The notes: generated by a model not told the origin, from the sequence alone. A stretch of DNA of 64,000 nucleotides from Branchiostoma floridae (GCF_000003815.2 NC_049986.1:1521628-1585627); one strand, 5' to 3'; counted from the first letter of the stretch, positions 10,932 through 23,250 are shown. Translations and numbers: made by a program.

Positions 10932-11042
10932 CTTGCGAACAATTCTGTCCAGTCCATCCAGGCTCACAGGTACAGATGTATCCACCATCTTGGTTCACAC
11001 AGCGTCCATGTTGACATGGTTTTCTGGCACTCTCATCTATAT
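10932..11042 (-). CDS. EGF-like domain exon 3 of the lectin gene (first cysteine lost)
   Basis: Near-identical sister of the 10612-10502 exon, 111 nt and phase 1-1. It begins [20 protein letters not shown] and ends [17 protein letters not shown]. The first conserved cysteine is serine (ESA instead of ECA), which would leave its disulphide partner unpaired. Splice sites are intact, so it may still be expressed or skipped without frame change. Confidence 0.88.
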
Positions 11043-14000
11043 CTGTGTGATAAAGGACAGAAAGATATAACTAAAATGTGCCAAATGTCAGTAACACAAG
11101 CAACTGAGTCAGACGTCGCAGGTAGCATCAACTATCTTTCGTCAGTGACACATTGACTGAAATCTACCCCGATGACGAAACTGAAATGGTGATTTGAGAA
11201 AACGGAGAAATCTTGTAATGAATGGAAGGAAACAAAGACAAACATATTTCCAAACTTGCTGACAATATCTACACCACATGGAACCTACCATCTTGACAGT
11301 TCTGTCTGATGTCTCAAATTTAATGATTATTTGTGAATGTTGGCCCTTCTTTGGCAAACAAAATAGACCAGACTGACCGTTCTCCCTTATTCTACATATA
11401 ATGTTATGTAGTAGTTAATGAACACACCGAATGGTTGTCGTCATCGTAGCTGCCGCTCCGGCCAAGAATACTTCGAGCTCTTTATTCAAACCAAGGGGTG
11501 AAACAAAGGATTGATGGAACTAGGTAATTAGCTTGACCTTTCACGGTGGTCAAATACCGGTTGAAAACCTCCCATGTCTAGCCGAATTCGAATCTTTTTC
11601 CACGATGTTCCATCTGACGAAATTCGAACCGAACCCGTGTTCTATTTGGGGTCATCTGCGGTCGTTGCCGATAAACACTGCTATCTGGCCATTTTTTCCA
11701 AACTACCTTGAATTAGCCAAAAATATAGTTTTTCAACAATATCAAACAATTTTGTGGACATTACAGCTATGTCATCACTTTGTTTGGGACCTGTAATATT
11801 TAGCGAAGCTACTGACGTTTGTGTTGGTGACCTTGAATATTGTAAGTGTTGTTTACACCGGCATCAATTACACCCCCCCCCCCCCGCTCTCCGTGCGGCA
11901 TGACATGCGTGCAAACATCGTTTAAGATCACGACCAAGAAGAGACCAAATTAACTAATTGACGGCTCAAAATGACCGCAACGGTTTACCCGAGATTTCTA
12001 TTTTTTGGGGATTTTTTAAAAATTCCTTTGATTTTGAATTATTGGTAATTAAGTGCGAAAAATGCATTTTTTGGGCATGTTTTTGACCGTAACTTTGCTT
12101 GAAATCAAAAATTAAAAAATCCAAAAAACAAAAAGTTTTATTTGCCTCATAGATGACGAAAAATATAAAAATCGAGACTTTCCGATGACACATGTGGCCC
12201 ATCTTATCAAGAGTTTGGTCAAATTAAAGGCCTTCCTGAAAACAGAAAATGATCGTCTTTTTTGAGCAACATCGAAACAAAACAGCTATCATATTCAAAC
12301 GACAAGATTCAAAGTCTGTTAAATTACTAATTAAATCTTATTTTGAAAATATTTTCCTTGTCAAAACAATTTGTTTATTTTGAAATGTTTTAAGGGTAGC
12401 CAAAAGTAGGCCTCCAGTAACCAGATATTCTGTCGAACGCGCATAGCAACGGGAAAGAATACCCTAGCAACCGACCGCCGTGTTTTTAACATTTAGCCTG
12501 TGGGTTTTCCACATACGTCAAACATGAAAATGCAAATATGTGACGGACAGACGGTCACCCTCGTATTGGTCGGACCGCTAATTGCCATGCTGCCATTCGT
12601 TACAAGAGATAATTGGCGTGCTATCATTGGTTGAGCTGCTAATTGTGATGGTCTTCAGAACCGGTCTATTGGTGGTCGTGACCCAGGAAATGCCCACTTT
12701 ACTTGTGATAATTATTTGCTCTGGTTTACATATAGTCGCATTGCTAGATTCTGCGCCCTTTTGTTTGGCTTGAAAGCTCAAACGACGGTGGATTGTGCAG
12801 ATTTGTATAAAAGAAAGTTGTATATATGAAAATTGACACAGCAGATGAAAACGATCCAAACCAGCTTTTGAAAGTTAGGCATCAAGCAAGGTAATTCAGA
12901 TGATGAATTCTAGCTTGACTTTTTAAGCAAAAATGACTTAAGTGAAGTGTCCTGTCGTTTTCTTTGGTGAATAAAAAAAACATAAAGCACGCGATGTTCA
13001 ATGCTTTGTTTAGTGATCCTAGACTAGAAGAGTGAAGGCCGATATTTTGTCATCCTTAACACCGGAATGTAGTATATTTCTCTTTTTCTCTCTGAATATA
13101 GTATTTTTGTTTTGTTTTATCGATTTGTTCCCTCCGTGAAACGGAGGGTTTGTTTTCACTGCCGTTTTTATGTCAAAGGGACTTTTGTCAGCCTGTGGCT
13201 TTTGACGGTTTTGCAGGGGATGTTTGTACTTGGAAAATAGACTGTGTAGGGTGGCTATTGTGCAATAGTGCTATATTTACATTACATCATGCTGATGCCA
13301 GCATGGGTTGCAATTGTGCCCGTCCCCACAGGAAGTGACACCGAAGGTCATATTTGCGGCAATAGAGAAAATGGTTTACAGGGACAGGACATTATACATG
13401 ATGGGTGTACATGTTCCCCATAAGATTGTATAACCTGTAGACCAAGAATAAGGGCAATGATGATATTGTATGTTGTGGACTGCATTGTGAAACAAAGAAT
13501 TTTGCATCATCATTGTCGCAACAAGTCGGCAATGATGATCTGTACCGTAAAGGTCGTATATTATATGAAAGGGGTTGTACAAAAAAAAACTATATTACTT
13601 TGTGGAAACATTCATGCATGTTTAAAGTCGTAAATATTGACATGTTTTATCTCGATAGTACTTTATACATTAGTAATTTGCATATCTAATATTTGATGAT
13701 GGATTTTCCTGCAGTTAGGCTAATATTTCTCTCTTTGTTAGTTACATGTGTCTTATCTTCAAGTATCTGCTATTTTGAAATAACGTAGGCTTATAAACTG
13801 TCCTCATTATTTATGCAAATTAGCCCCTGATTTGCATGATGAAATTTGAATATCTAAGGCATCTCCACAGCTCACTCGTTCGCTCACAGCCCATGACAAA
13901 AACTATCTGCATTCCAAATACCATGACAATCTGTCAACCCAAATTATTAAACTCCAAATGGATGATGCAACTACATAAGCGCGGAAAAAATTCCTGTAAA

Positions 14001-14303
14001 ATACCGGACAAATTTGCTAATCGGACGTAACATATACTGTTAGGCTAGCCCATGAGATGCCTATAAAAAAAACACCCTCAAACCACCACACCCTCACCCA
14101 GTTCACGGAGGTTGAGTTCTACGAACGCTTGTTTGAACCTTTATTTTGTTCTTGCTAGGAGGTTAACCTCCTTGGTTCATGGGAAGTTCAAATTGGCCTT
14201 CAGACCGCTTTTCTTTGAGGGAGGAGGGAGGTAGGGTCAGATAAAATATACATTTTTTTTAAGTATGGGCATGTGCTGGATAAGAAAATACCCCAAGGCT
14301 CAC
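11043..14303 (-). other. Lectin-gene intron without recognised coding sequence
   Basis: A 3.3-kb intron between the LamG-like and EGF3 exons. It contains a C-rich run near 11873-11885 and an exact palindrome AGGAGGTTAACCTCCT near 14158, and many short AT-rich frames with no domain signature. No further exon was identified. Confidence 0.5.
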
Positions 14304-14490
14304 CTGATCCTGGGATCATGGCCAGCTGAATCTGTCCATCAGGCAGAACCCAGTCCCAGAACTTCAGCTCGTCGAACACGGCTTCCCCCGTGTGCGTGTA
14401 CATCCCTGGCCTGATGTTATCGCTGCCCAGGTACACGTCGGTGTAAGGGTCATTCTCCAGGGGCGGGATCTTGGTCTCAAATACAGCCAC
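14304..14490 (-). CDS. LamG-like (concanavalin-type) domain, second exon
   Basis: On the minus strand after TTTTTTCCAG it reads VAVFETKIPPLENDPYTDVY, then LGSDNIRPGMYTHTGEAVFD and ELKFWDWVLPDGQIQLAMIP, ending phase 1 at GTGAGC. LGSDN and the FDELKFWDWVL segment are typical of the final strands of LamG/pentraxin-like jelly-roll domains, where FDEV(R)-W recurs. It follows exon 15118-14664 in phase 0 and feeds into EGF exons in phase 1. Confidence 0.82.
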
Positions 14491-14663
14491 CTGGAAAAAA
14501 CGTTATAGGTCAGGTTAAAACATAGCAGAGCTCAAGCAATACACACAAAAATGATAATTTTCGACTGACATACATGTACATATTGATAATAGAGCACTAC
14601 CCTGTGTTTTGAAGACGTATTTGGGAAGTTCAGCAACAGTTTGAGATGTAACGTTTTCCGTAC

Positions 14664-15118
14664 CTGCTGGACACTCCCATTCACGAAGATTTCCAGGCCG
14701 CGTTCCTCCAGCCAAGTGACGGCCACGTGCGTCCACAGGTCTGGCAGAAGATAGACTTTTGCCTGGTGGCGAAACAGACGGCCGTTGACGGCAAAGGTAT
14801 AGAGATCGTTGTCTAGATCCACAAGGGTCTTGGTCAGCGTGAATCCTCGCGTCCTAGTGGGGTCGTGCCCGCCGCTGTTGATGTAGTACTGTGCGTGGAT
14901 ATCGCCGTCGGGACGTTTGAACCAGAAGGCCAGGCTGAAGCCTCGGGGGCAGTTGAGGGTGCTGCCGAAGCAAGTGCCTGCGAAGTTCCCCAGGTTGGCG
15001 TACTGGCTACGGCGCGACTCGAGCTTTAAAGCTGAGCCGCTGACACCTTCGTCCATTGTGTGGCCGTTAGGAGTGAAGAACGTGGACTCGTGGTCTAAGG
15101 GGTTGTAGTACGTAGGTG
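14664..15118 (-). CDS. LamG-like (concanavalin-type) domain, first exon
   Basis: A 455-nt exon on the minus strand, acceptor TTTTTCACAG, donor GTACGG, phase 1 in and 0 out. Key stretches are CPRGFSLAFWFKRPDGDIHA, NDLYTFAVNGRLFRHQAKVY and LWTHVAVTWLEERGLEIFVN. The succession FSLAFWFK, LWTHVAVTW and LEIFVNG is diagnostic of the LamG/pentraxin jelly-roll family. One cysteine pair (GTCFGSTLNC) is visible. The domain probably mediates extracellular ligand or carbohydrate contacts; the exact subfamily is not determined. Confidence 0.87.
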
Positions 15119-15494
15119 CTGTGAAAAAGTAAACAGAGTCATTATTTCAGCACCGAGTGTGGCGGGATGAGCGCACTACGAGTGCAAAAGATTTGTTACA
15201 CTCTAACAAAGAAAAATATTACATTCAACCTCATCTAACTCAAATATGCTATTGAGAATATTTATATTGTGTCCAAAGGTATCAAAACCTGACCACTTTC
15301 TGGCAACTAGCGATGTCCGAGAGCACTGGGAGTTCGTGGCCACGAAAACGTGGCTCACTTTAGGTCTCTCCCAGCTATATAAATATGGAATGTTCTTTAT
15401 CAATAAAATCACAACAACAAAAAATTCTAACTTAGCTCTGTATGAATTATAGTCTGCAACATTGTTTCAATATAGTTATGACTAATTCATAGCA

Positions 15495-16270
15495 CCCTTT
15501 CAGCTTATTGTATTTATTTTTATTTATTCATTTAGTTATTAGGATTCTCCATATATATACGATGACAATGGAAGGTATGGCGAAACAGGTGTCAAAGGTC
15601 ACCTCTTCAAAGCCGCCATACACACATGTTCGCACTTGTTTACACACGACGGGGTAAACCGTTGTACCGCCCCTTACGGGGTGACATACTCTTTCGCTGG
15701 CTAATTACAAGACGGGAATGCGCCAGGTCTCCCGTCCGGTTTGCTCCATCTCACACCGCACCATCGCACGTGTGGTTTTTTTTAACGTGCATGGGGTGTG
15801 ACTCTCCCCATACACGGGACCTCCATTTAACGTCCTATCCGAAGGACGGCCCCAGCCGAAGCTGGTACTCATTTTCACCTGAGTATAGAGAGGTGCCTTT
15901 CCCAAGGGCACAAGATCGGTGACACGCAGTCGGATTTGAACCCGCGACCTCTCTAGCCTCCTTCACCGGCCTCTCTGGGAAGCTTGGCCATTTTTTTTTT
16001 TGGGGGGGGGGGGGGGGGTAGGTCGATTCGCGATTTTTTACCGGGAATATGCCGGGAAAAGAATATATGCCGGGAAAGGAATATACACCGGAAAGCTTGT
16101 ACGGGCTATCCGAAATCGGCTTCCCACTGGGGAAGCCGATTTCGCCTAGCCTATTTCGAAATACCCCCCCCCCCCAAAAAAAAAATATTGCCAAGCTTCC
16201 CAGAGAGGCCGATGAAGGAGGCTACGACCTCTCGGTCACGAGGCACAAATGCCGCCGCTGCGCCACGTGA
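15495..16270 (-). mobile_element. tRNA-derived SINE copy, interrupted by a TIR element
   Basis: Read on the minus strand, the element starts near 16268 with an A-box-like TGGCGCAGCGG. After the inserted element is removed it continues with a B-box-like GGGTTCAAATCC, has a body shared with 25316-25835, and ends in a TA-rich tail near 15500. The body includes CACGTGTGG, TTTAACGTGCATGGGG and CTACACA-type phrases found in both copies. It lies in the lectin-gene intron in the same orientation as the gene. No coding function is expected. Confidence 0.82.
15954..16224. mobile_element. 271-bp long-TIR element with 9-bp target duplication
   Basis: The element begins TAGCCTCCTTCA and ends with its inverted copy TGAAGGAGGCTA. 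The inverted arms extend about 47 bp with few mismatches and run into T/G and C/A homopolymers. It is flanked on both sides by CGACCTCTC (15945-15953 and 16225-16233). Removing the element and one duplication restores the SINE sequence seen at 25760-25835. A 9-bp duplication with long TIRs is typical of Mutator-like elements; this copy is too short for a transposase. Confidence 0.88.
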
Positions 16271-18613
16271 CTTCACTAGTCTCTGTGCCGGTATTAAGTC
16301 GCCGCTGTTCCTGCCGGACGGAGCCGGGCTCGTTCTCATTTAAAGGTATGAAATGCTGGCACCTGACTTTTGGACTTGGTAAGCAGCAAATCTTAGACAA
16401 ATCACTGCTTTCTTCGTTTTTCCACAACCCCTGTAATGTTTTACAAAAGATGCACCACGACATTCATATTGGTTGATGACTTGGAATATTATCATAGCCA
16501 CGGGTGGGATTTCACCCCCTAAAAGTTAGCTGTCGCCTGAGAAGATACAAAGAATACAAATAGTAGCCCAAAAAGTAACATTTCAGTTGACAGAATGATT
16601 GGTCAGCAGGTTGTAGGCTATATGTGTCCGTGGGAAAAGGCTGTATGATAATAACGTTACTGCCCCGCCTTTTCCTCGGTGTATATGGTGAGATAATCCC
16701 TGGTCAGGTGCGATAACCATCGAATAAACCAACTTGGGGCGGGGCATTAACCCTTTATTATTATACGTTACAACAACGCGGGGCTTCTGTCGCAAGTATT
16801 GTCTGTTGCGCTTCTGTTCTGGAGTTTGAATATGGGTGATTTAGAAAAATGACCTATGTAGGAATGAAAAAGAGATGTTTCCTCCTTTTTCACTTTGATA
16901 TGTTGAATTCCACTGTGACCAGCCTGTATACCCTGGTAGCATTACAATGTTCCAAATTAACCAACTTTTGGAGAAAAGGGTCGCAACTGTAAAGTTCAAA
17001 TACCAGAAGAGTACATAGCTTAAACAATAGTTTATATTTCTAATATGTGTATTGAAATCCCGACATCTTGTTTTCTTCACTATTGTTACATTTCCACACT
17101 AAGTTAAGGACCTTGGTTGCCCATAAAATCCTATCCTTATAGGCTAAGAATACTCAATTTTCAGGTAAAAAGGTAAAAGTGTTGTCATTCTAAACTTGTC
17201 CAGCAATGTTAGGTCATCTTGCCATTGGATTATCAACCTTAAATGTCTTAAGATACTTTTTTCAACATATAACGCTAAAATCCTATAAAAAACGGGTTCA
17301 AAACGTTCACACAAATGTTTTCTGTAAGAAAACACCATGTAACTAGAAAGGCCGACATTTGCTTGGGTGCAAATACAGCATATTTCAGCCACACCCATTC
17401 CCACGCAACATTGGACTGTTCCAAGTCACCCCTGCGCAAAAATGCAATATTTTAACTGTAAGTTATCCCCAAAAGAGAACTGATATTGTGAATTGATTCC
17501 AGGTCAAAACAGAGCTTGCCCAATATGCCCTGGGCCCATATGGAAGAATATAATCTTCCACGCCTATACATAACTGATTGGTTTTTAGAATTGCGGCAGC
17601 TCCTATTTTTCCGAGAGTGAAAAAAAACGCATCTTCCATTAAGAAGATTTTCATCATGAAATTACATGACGCCATTCAACAATTTCCACTTCGATAACTA
17701 GGTCTAAGTACCGTCATAATCTCCTTGTGATGTGGGTACATTTATTATTGCAGTGAACTTTTTTTTAAGCAATTAGGGCATAAATTTTCATAATTGTCAA
17801 GCAGGTGCAGGTACTGTGTAGTAGGAGTGTTGTTTTTTCAAGCTAAAATCTTCTTCTTGTTTTTTATGAGCCATTAACGTTACATAAACGGAGACGTCTC
17901 GAATTTTTACAAGAATTTTACCACTCTGTCGCTTCATTTCTTTTCTGAAAAATCCCAGGACCAACAAGTTAATTTGAGTTGGCTTTATCTATATATTTCA
18001 TTTTCCTTCGAATTCTTTGTTAAGTATATGCCCCTGCATACCACTGTTAAATTGTTTTACTTTGTATGCAATTAGCCATCGGACGTAATCTTGTCTGAGT
18101 GTTATAATTTCCTGCTCGTAGCGTGCGAGACCTGGAGGATAGGAGTTTCTACCTTGTTCGGGGGTTTCTTTTCGGAGGTCAGTGGTGATACTCTGGTACT
18201 GTGAGTGTTTTATTGGGCTAAAACTCTGGCAGTTTAAAGTTACTTACAATTTGATTGTACAAAGTTTAACATGCATTGGCATAATACCGGTAGTAAGACT
18301 TATACCGGTAGATTAAAAATACTGGAACTTAAAGAGATCTACACATGCAACAATAGTCATTTCTGAGCTGTGCACACTTCAGACATCTAGGTGTCCAATA
18401 CATCATTTACAAAGCATCGATAACAATGCATTCGAAGACAACAAGGCCAAAAATTTTCAGTATCTTTTTCGGGGTAGGCAGCTCGTCGTGGGACGAACAC
18501 ACTGTCACATTCATTGCCAAATTTATAGATCATAATTATACATGCTCACGGCACAAGACGAACATGATTCAACAACAATCTTGAATTTCTGTTGGTGACC
18601 TACAACTCATGTA

Positions 18614-19530
18614 ATGCCTAGGTTACACATAGCCGACTTTGGTTCCCGAACACTAGCCGACTCTTAGCCGACCCAAGTCGGCAGTAGTTCGGGAGTAGTC
18701 TGACCCGTTTAGGCCACGCCTATTTTTTACCGCCGAACATGTCCCGAACACCTCCCGACCAGTAAATGACTTACTCCCGACTGTGTCCCAAATGCTAACT
18801 AACCTATCACCAACCATCCCGACCTCTAGCTGCAGACTGCCGAATCACTCCCGACTGATCCCCAACCGATTGCCGACCCTTTTTCGACTTGAAATAGACA
18901 TAATCAGCGATTTTCAAAAGAGTGCTCATTTTCGTTTTTAATCAAGAATGTCCTTTGTTCTATTTGTAAACATCACCAAGAGATCAAATTTAGATCACAT
19001 ATAGCTCCAGTGCGGCATTTATGGGTCTTTTTGTTTTTGGCTGGATGTCGGTCGTGTGAAGTTCGGGAGTGATTCGTCTACGTTCTGGCAATAGTCTTTT
19101 TGCTTGGGAATGAGTTAGCAGGGATTTGTCTAAGGTCTTGGGGTAAATCATTGGTAAGTTGGAAACAAGCTGGGAGTAAATCAGCAATGTTTATGGCGTG
19201 GTTAAGATTTAATTTGATTGCTGACTTACTCCCGAACACCAACCGAACACTAGCCGACCGTGCCGAACACCAGCCGACCACCAACCGACACATTCCAGAG
19301 TTGCTGTTCAGAGCCGAATGTTTTGAACATTTCAAAACATTCGGATGGAGCAGCCGAACACCAGCCGACTCAGCCGAACGCCAGCCGAACGCCATCCGAC
19401 TCAGCCGAACGCCAGCCGACTACAGCCGACTAGCTCCCGAATCACTCCTAAACCATAGTCGGGAGAGAGTCGGGAGCCAAATTCGGCTATGTGTAACCAA
19501 GGACGTTATATCTTGGTGTAACCTAGGCAT
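18614..19530. mobile_element. TIR element with doubled ends and CCAGCCGA minisatellite
   Basis: The outer 15-bp inverted repeats ATGCCTAGGTTACAC / GTGTAACCTAGGCAT bound 18614-19530. A second, longer inverted pair starting GGTTACACATAGCCGA lies at 18621-18649 and 19470-19498. The inside is full of CCCGAACAC-CAGCCGA short repeats. A truncated relative lies at 44168-44643. No coding sequence is visible; superfamily and target duplication are unresolved. Confidence 0.75.
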
Positions 19531-19624
19531 AAAAGTGTGAAGAACCGTTGCATAATAGCCCGGATCTACAACTGAATGGGCAAAATTGAACGTACGCAGC
19601 CATTTTCCCGCCATTTTTATATCT

Positions 19625-20705
19625 ACAGCCCCGGTCACAAGAATCGTACGACGTCCTTGCGATGGCATATTACGCCTATCGCACGATGATCACAGTGGAT
19701 CGCAGCTAAATCGTAAGCAAAATCAGCCATCGCAGAGCATCGCAGAGCATCGGATGATGTTCAAAATTTTTCCAGCGTCGTACGATTTTTCACTTGTGTC
19801 TCTTCTGTATAGCCGTCTGACCGTTTTTGTGCTTCTTTAACCAACAAAATGTGGACATAGCTGTTGAATACCTTCCTATAATATATTTAACTGTAAAAAT
19901 AGATTAAAAAAGACCATGACAACAAGAGTATTACAAGCAAAAGTTCAAATCAAGCGTGAGTACTGGTATGGTTATCTCGACCTGCTTGCCGGCTATACGT
20001 GTCAGGCTCTTTCGAAGATTGTATCATGATATGCTACCAACAAAAAGATGCCATCATACAAAAATCATATCATAAGCATTATATCATATATGTTTCCGAC
20101 TCATAGAGCCTGCCTTTATGTTTGAGTTGTCCCCATGGTTATTACGATTAGGGTAAACTGACCCAAGACCGACGAGAGCTGAGATTTGATCTAATTATCA
20201 ACTCACGTGCATGAAGCGATCAAACAATTGTCTGCATCACCTGTGCGGGGCGCGCTGTTCTCTGGTTGCGATTGTGGCAGTTGCGACTGATATATTTTCC
20301 CTTTTCGTCAATATCGACAATATCAGGGAAAACTGAAACCATCACAACATGCTAAAAATTCATAAATCTAAAACCTCATCAGTAGACAAAAATTGCCGTA
20401 ATGAAGTCTGCTTTGGGGGCAAATAAAATCTTACGACGATAGCGAAATTTTGAACATGTTCAAAATCCATTTCAGCACTATTTTCGTCATAGGAGGCTCC
20501 CCGATTTACTATGATTTACCTGCGATTGACGCAGATACGCTCTAATGACCTCATCGTACGATGCACTACGATCCTTGTGACCACGGCTTCATATATTTAA
20601 ACCATTGCTTCCGATTCTTCCCCGACTTACGACGTACTGCGCTTTTGCCGCGCATAAAACCTCCATCGCAGTCAATCGTACGATTCTTGTGACCGGGGCT
20701 TATGC
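19625..20705. mobile_element. Non-autonomous TIR DNA element, copy 2 (about 1.08 kb)
   Basis: Reverse-oriented relative of 62-1140. Left end AGCCCCGGTCACAAGAATCG and right end (about 20677-20701) are near-perfect inverted copies, with CGTACGA palindromes just inside. The interior block near 19930-20010 is the reverse complement of 760-830. It has no transposase frame. It lies inside the 3.1-kb block that interrupts the 1.5-kb TA-type element. Confidence 0.8.
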
Positions 20706-22589
20706 TAGCAGTGAAGTGTTACGTCATAGCGGTTGTGACGGACAGAAGTTAAATGAAAATTCTTGACAGTATGCGTCCGTTTTCTCATGACATTTTGTAT
20801 GCTCATGTAGGTTTATGTTTTATGCATTTACTGACAGAAAAGGAAGGAACATCAGAGGATGTATAAATGTACATAGCGGCAGTTAATTGTGCCGTGTTTC
20901 TTCCTACCGGTATTTTTTACCCCCTCCCAACCACGCGCCCGTTCGCCGTGCAATTCCGCGGCGTGTTACAATTACAATATTACGCTTTTAGCAGGACAAG
21001 AGTGGCAGAAAAGTTACACAGAAGAAGTGGCAAGGGTTACCTATAACAGCAACATGTAACTGGAGAAAATGATGCGTTGACAATTTGTCAAATCAGTATG
21101 GCTAGAGAAATCGTCGTAAACGTACCGGTATTATGATAATAGATGTTACGTCAAAAAAGAACAACAACAACACTAGAAGTACCTACATTTGTTCGGGAAA
21201 AAATACATGCATTCTCGCCACTGTCAAACTTACGTATCAAAACTAAACGCAAACTGTCCAATTTTCCCTGTCCAAATCTGCCGCAAATGATTGATAGTGC
21301 CATGCGGAATGTTAGTAAAGTCATTGACACTAACGTTCGATGCACGCGTACCGTCCGCTACCGCTCAAATGACCCTGTCTGAACTCCAAATCCTCGCAAA
21401 CTACAATTTCAAACCGGGCACAGGGTACCATATGGCTACTGTAAGGCTGTAATATGCATCTGTTTGTTTATATACGGGATTGCAAGGCCCCGCTTATGAA
21501 TATTAACTAGCATTCGCCTTTCTCGTCGCTGATTGGCTGGCGTCCATAAAGTAATTAACTCTCGCTCTCCCCAGACCGCTGCCACCTGGCACGTGTGGGC
21601 TCTGGGGTCACTGGAGTTCACGGGAGAAGACCGAAAGAAAATCAATTTCCCCTCAAAAAAGTGCAGAAATTAATAATTTGAAATTGGTTCATGCCAAAAA
21701 TTTTACTTGGATCATTTTACCAACTATCTAATGCCTATCTACACCAAATTTAAGGTCATTCCATTGTAATTCAAGGGAACAGGGGGCCACAATATACCGT
21801 TTTGGTCAAAACATGACCTTTAAACTTCAATAAAATCATTTTAGAAGCAGATATGAAAAAAAATGAGAAAGAAGCACCTCGGTACTGACCCACTCTACCC
21901 TTGTGTCAAATTTCAGGTCATTCGGTCACGGAACGACGGAGATGAATCGCTTTGAAGATTTGACAGGAGAAAGAAAGAAACATTACGAATACAATATATT
22001 TCACCATACCATATATGGTATGGCTGAAATATAATGAGGAAATCCTAGTGGAAATAAGCTGGTTATACTTTTCATTATTATATTGCCGGCCATCTTAGAT
22101 TTTGACCAATTACGTAATCGCATTAGCATAATTTATGAATATTTATTTATAAATGTCACACTTACATATCTTACTTTTAAAGATATATGAAAAGAAGAAT
22201 AGTCTAGTAAGATAATTTTAAAATCACAATGTTAAAACCAAAATGAATGCATATATGAATGATTTTTGTCAGATATGCCTTTCAAATACCCGTTTCCATG
22301 GCAACAAGAAAAATTCTAAACTTACTCTAGCTGTTGTAAATTGTCACTAACAATATTCTAGGAAAAGTCACCAAGTTTGGTTGTTCTAGCACAAGCCGTT
22401 TGCGAGCTATACGACGTCAAAGTTGGCGCAGACACCTTTAGCCCCAAAGTCTGGATAGGGTGAAAACTTCCATGGGAACTGACAAAGAGCCCACTAATTC
22501 TTCTCTGCAAATCTGGAGATCCCCATGTCTTCACAACTTGTCGAACCATATCCATATTACCGGCGTTTTCAAAAATTTTAGAAAAAGTA

Positions 22590-23250
22590 GTGTACAATCA
22601 CAAAATGCACACCAATACGGCTTTCGGAAAAACTATTCAACTTATATGCCCCTTCTACAACTCATAGATAAAATTAAGTCAGCCCTGGAAAATAACGAAT
22701 TTTCTATTGGAATATTCTTTGACCTATCTACAGCGTTTGACACAGTTGACCACAACATGCTACTTGGTAAACTCAACTCATAAAAACTTGTATGCACTCA
22801 TTACAGTCGTTATAGACATTATTTGTAAGAAAAATTCTGAAAATATTGGTATCAAAGTTGGAAATTGCTGTAAAATATTAATGACTCTTTACTGCAGCTT
22901 GATATACCCCTACTTACCATATTGCAATATCAAGCGGGCTAGTTCTTACACTACTTCGATAAAACCAATGCACCTGCTACAAAAACGTATTGTTAGAATT
23001 GCCTCAAACGCATCAATTATAGCAAACTCAGCAACTCTTATTAACAATTTGAATGTTTTTGACAGTATATTACAAACAAATTACAGTCAGCTATTTTTAT
23101 TATTACTTCATTAAAGTTCCTACCTTACACACAATTCACTGCAATGTTTAGAGGCCCATCTATATGGAACAGTATTAGTTATTCCCGGAAAGACTGTCCG
23201 TCCCTCTCCGTTTTTAAGAAACGTTGGAAAAACAACTTCATAGAGAAGCC
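22590..23250 (+). mobile_element. Decayed LINE reverse-transcriptase fragment
   Basis: Frames on the plus strand include YGFRKNYSTYMPLLQLIDKI and GIFFDLSTAFDTVDHNMLL, a recognisable motif-A region of non-LTR retrotransposon reverse transcriptase. A frameshifted C-terminal stretch (LHLLQKRIVRIASNA) and a WNSI-type tail follow. The YADD block is missing. It matches 32890-33800 closely, and is an inactive relic inside the lectin-gene intron. Confidence 0.82.

Larger units (their letters stand above)
10240..11110. repeat. Tandem duplication of EGF exon with flanking intron (about 430 bp unit)
   Basis: Two consecutive units share the intronic phrase ACGGTCAGACGTTTCAA, the GTCAGTGACACT stretch, a TTGATATGTAAGGGAGGC phrase and an EGF exon with the same donor context (AATTAAACTCACCTTGCG on the plus strand). 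The unit boundaries fall near 10260, 10670 and 11110. The two exons in it are annotated separately. High similarity in both exon and intron indicates a fairly recent local duplication. Confidence 0.85.
17341..22029 (+). mobile_element. TA-flanked 1.5-kb element, copy split by a 3.1-kb block
   Basis: The ends ACTAGAAAGGCCGACATTTG (left) and GGTATGGCTGAAATA (right) match the uninterrupted reverse-oriented copy at 51653-53176 and a third copy at about 42643-44101. Homology to the intact copy covers 17341-18181 and resumes at about 21318, so 18182-21317 is an insertion. TA dinucleotides flank the ends. A palindrome CATATATG lies just inside the right end. No transposase is seen. The surrounding intron sequence matches 32320-32400 as an unoccupied site. 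Confidence 0.75.

Noticed and set aside
10932-11042. Calling the EGF3 exon a pseudogene
   Set aside because: Only one cysteine is changed; frame, length and splice sites are intact, so it is kept as coding with a note.
22590-23250. Calling the reverse-transcriptase fragment a functional gene or a viral remnant
   Set aside because: The motif pattern fits a non-LTR LINE, the catalytic YADD region is deleted, and the frame is broken.
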